Of a stretch of DNA of 5,682 nucleotides, positions 5,315-5,682 are shown one piece after another. Every line of letters starts with the position of its first letter. Position 1 is the stretch's first letter. Under the pieces are notes generated by a model. It had not been told where the DNA came from and searched no databases. It saw nothing but the letters and a program-made list of their open reading frames with translations. The DNA comes from Gammaproteobacteria bacterium (GTDB taxonomy: Bacteria; Pseudomonadota; Gammaproteobacteria; Pseudomonadales; Azotimanducaceae): the NCBI GenBank assembly GCA_009840715.1, contig VXNE01000465.1:1-5682 (forward strand), read 5' to 3'. A program made the position numbers and the translations under genes.

Positions 5315-5682
5315 ATGTCCCTGGGAATCCGACCATTCGAGCACGGGCTGCACGACCTCGGGTCGGGCGGCTACGCGTGGATACAGCCCGACGGCGGCTG
5401 GGGCTGGAGCAACGCCGGCCTCATCGTCTCCGAGGGCGAGGCGCTGCTCGTCGACACGCTCTTCGACGTGCCGCTCACCGCCGAGATGCTGAAGGCGATG
5501 CGCGCCGCGGAGCCTGCCGCCAACGACATCGGGACGCTCGTCAACACCCACGCGAACGGCGACCACTGCAACGGCAACGAACTCGTCGCCGACGCCGAGA
5601 TCATCTCCTCCCAGGCCACGGCGGACGAACTCGCCAACGACTCCCCGGAACGTCTCGCCGAGATGATCCGCCGCGCCCAGGA
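5315..5682 (+). CDS. MBL-fold metallo-hydrolase, HANGDH subgroup (3' end outside window)
   Basis: 122 residues are visible before the window edge. The N-terminus has the fold's opening strands and the SNAGLIVSEGEALLVDTLFD segment (32-51), where the aspartate of the LLVDT strand is typical. It is followed by the metal-binding loop NTHANGDHCNGN (77-88). This is the HxHxDH motif with asparagine in place of the second histidine (H79, N81, D83, H84), a variant known in a subgroup of metallo-beta-lactamase-fold hydrolases. The remaining ligands lie beyond the window. Substrate cannot be inferred; relatives include lactonases, thioesterase-like and beta-lactamase-like hydrolases. No signal peptide is visible, so it is probably cytoplasmic. 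The ATG at 5315 is supported by AGGAG. It diverges from the acyltransferase gene. Confidence 0.88.
   Translation, partial: MSLGIRPFEHGLHDLGSGGYAWIQPDGGWGWSNAGLIVSEGEALLVDTLFDVPLTAEMLKAMRAAEPAANDIGTLVNTHANGDHCNGNELVADAEIISSQATADELANDSPERLAEMIRRAQ

Overview
This is a GC-rich bacterial window. It shows long overlapping reading frames on both strands, frequent GTG codons and compact intergenic gaps. No rRNA, tRNA, CRISPR array, insertion sequence or phage gene is visible. The gene families (a vanadium haloperoxidase/PAP2-like enzyme, a phytanoyl-CoA-type dioxygenase, an AAA/DUF4143 ATPase, an HX5D-type acyltransferase and a 'HANGDH' metallo-beta-lactamase-fold enzyme) are common in uncultured high-GC groups such as Gemmatimonadota, Acidobacteriota and related soil or marine lineages. 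That placement is inference only.

Layout from left to right: (1) the 3' part of a vanadium-dependent haloperoxidase-like gene (+), open to the window edge and ending at 1256. (2) A short spacer, then a two-gene cassette of small conserved proteins (+, 1427-1639 and 1636-1878) joined by an ATGA stop/start overlap. The first member has the family-like HWYEAH segment but no ATG, GTG or TTG in its open frame. (3) A convergent phytanoyl-CoA dioxygenase-family gene (-, 2000-2842). (4) An AT-rich divergent regulatory region (about 2937-2968) with a perfect 16-bp dyad, and symmetric promoter-like hexamers reading both ways. (5) An AAA/DUF4143 ATPase with a C-terminal PD-(D/E)XK-like signature (+, 2971-4113), probably translated from a leaderless message. 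(6) A convergent lysophospholipid-acyltransferase-like gene (-, 4135 to about 5250). (7) Across a 64-bp divergent gap, the 5' part of an MBL-fold metallohydrolase (+, from 5315), cut by the window edge.

Nothing here forms one obvious pathway; the window reads as a run of independent one- or two-gene units. The parts with most unexplained content are the small overlapping cassette at 1427-1878 and the palindromic divergent control region at 2937-2968.
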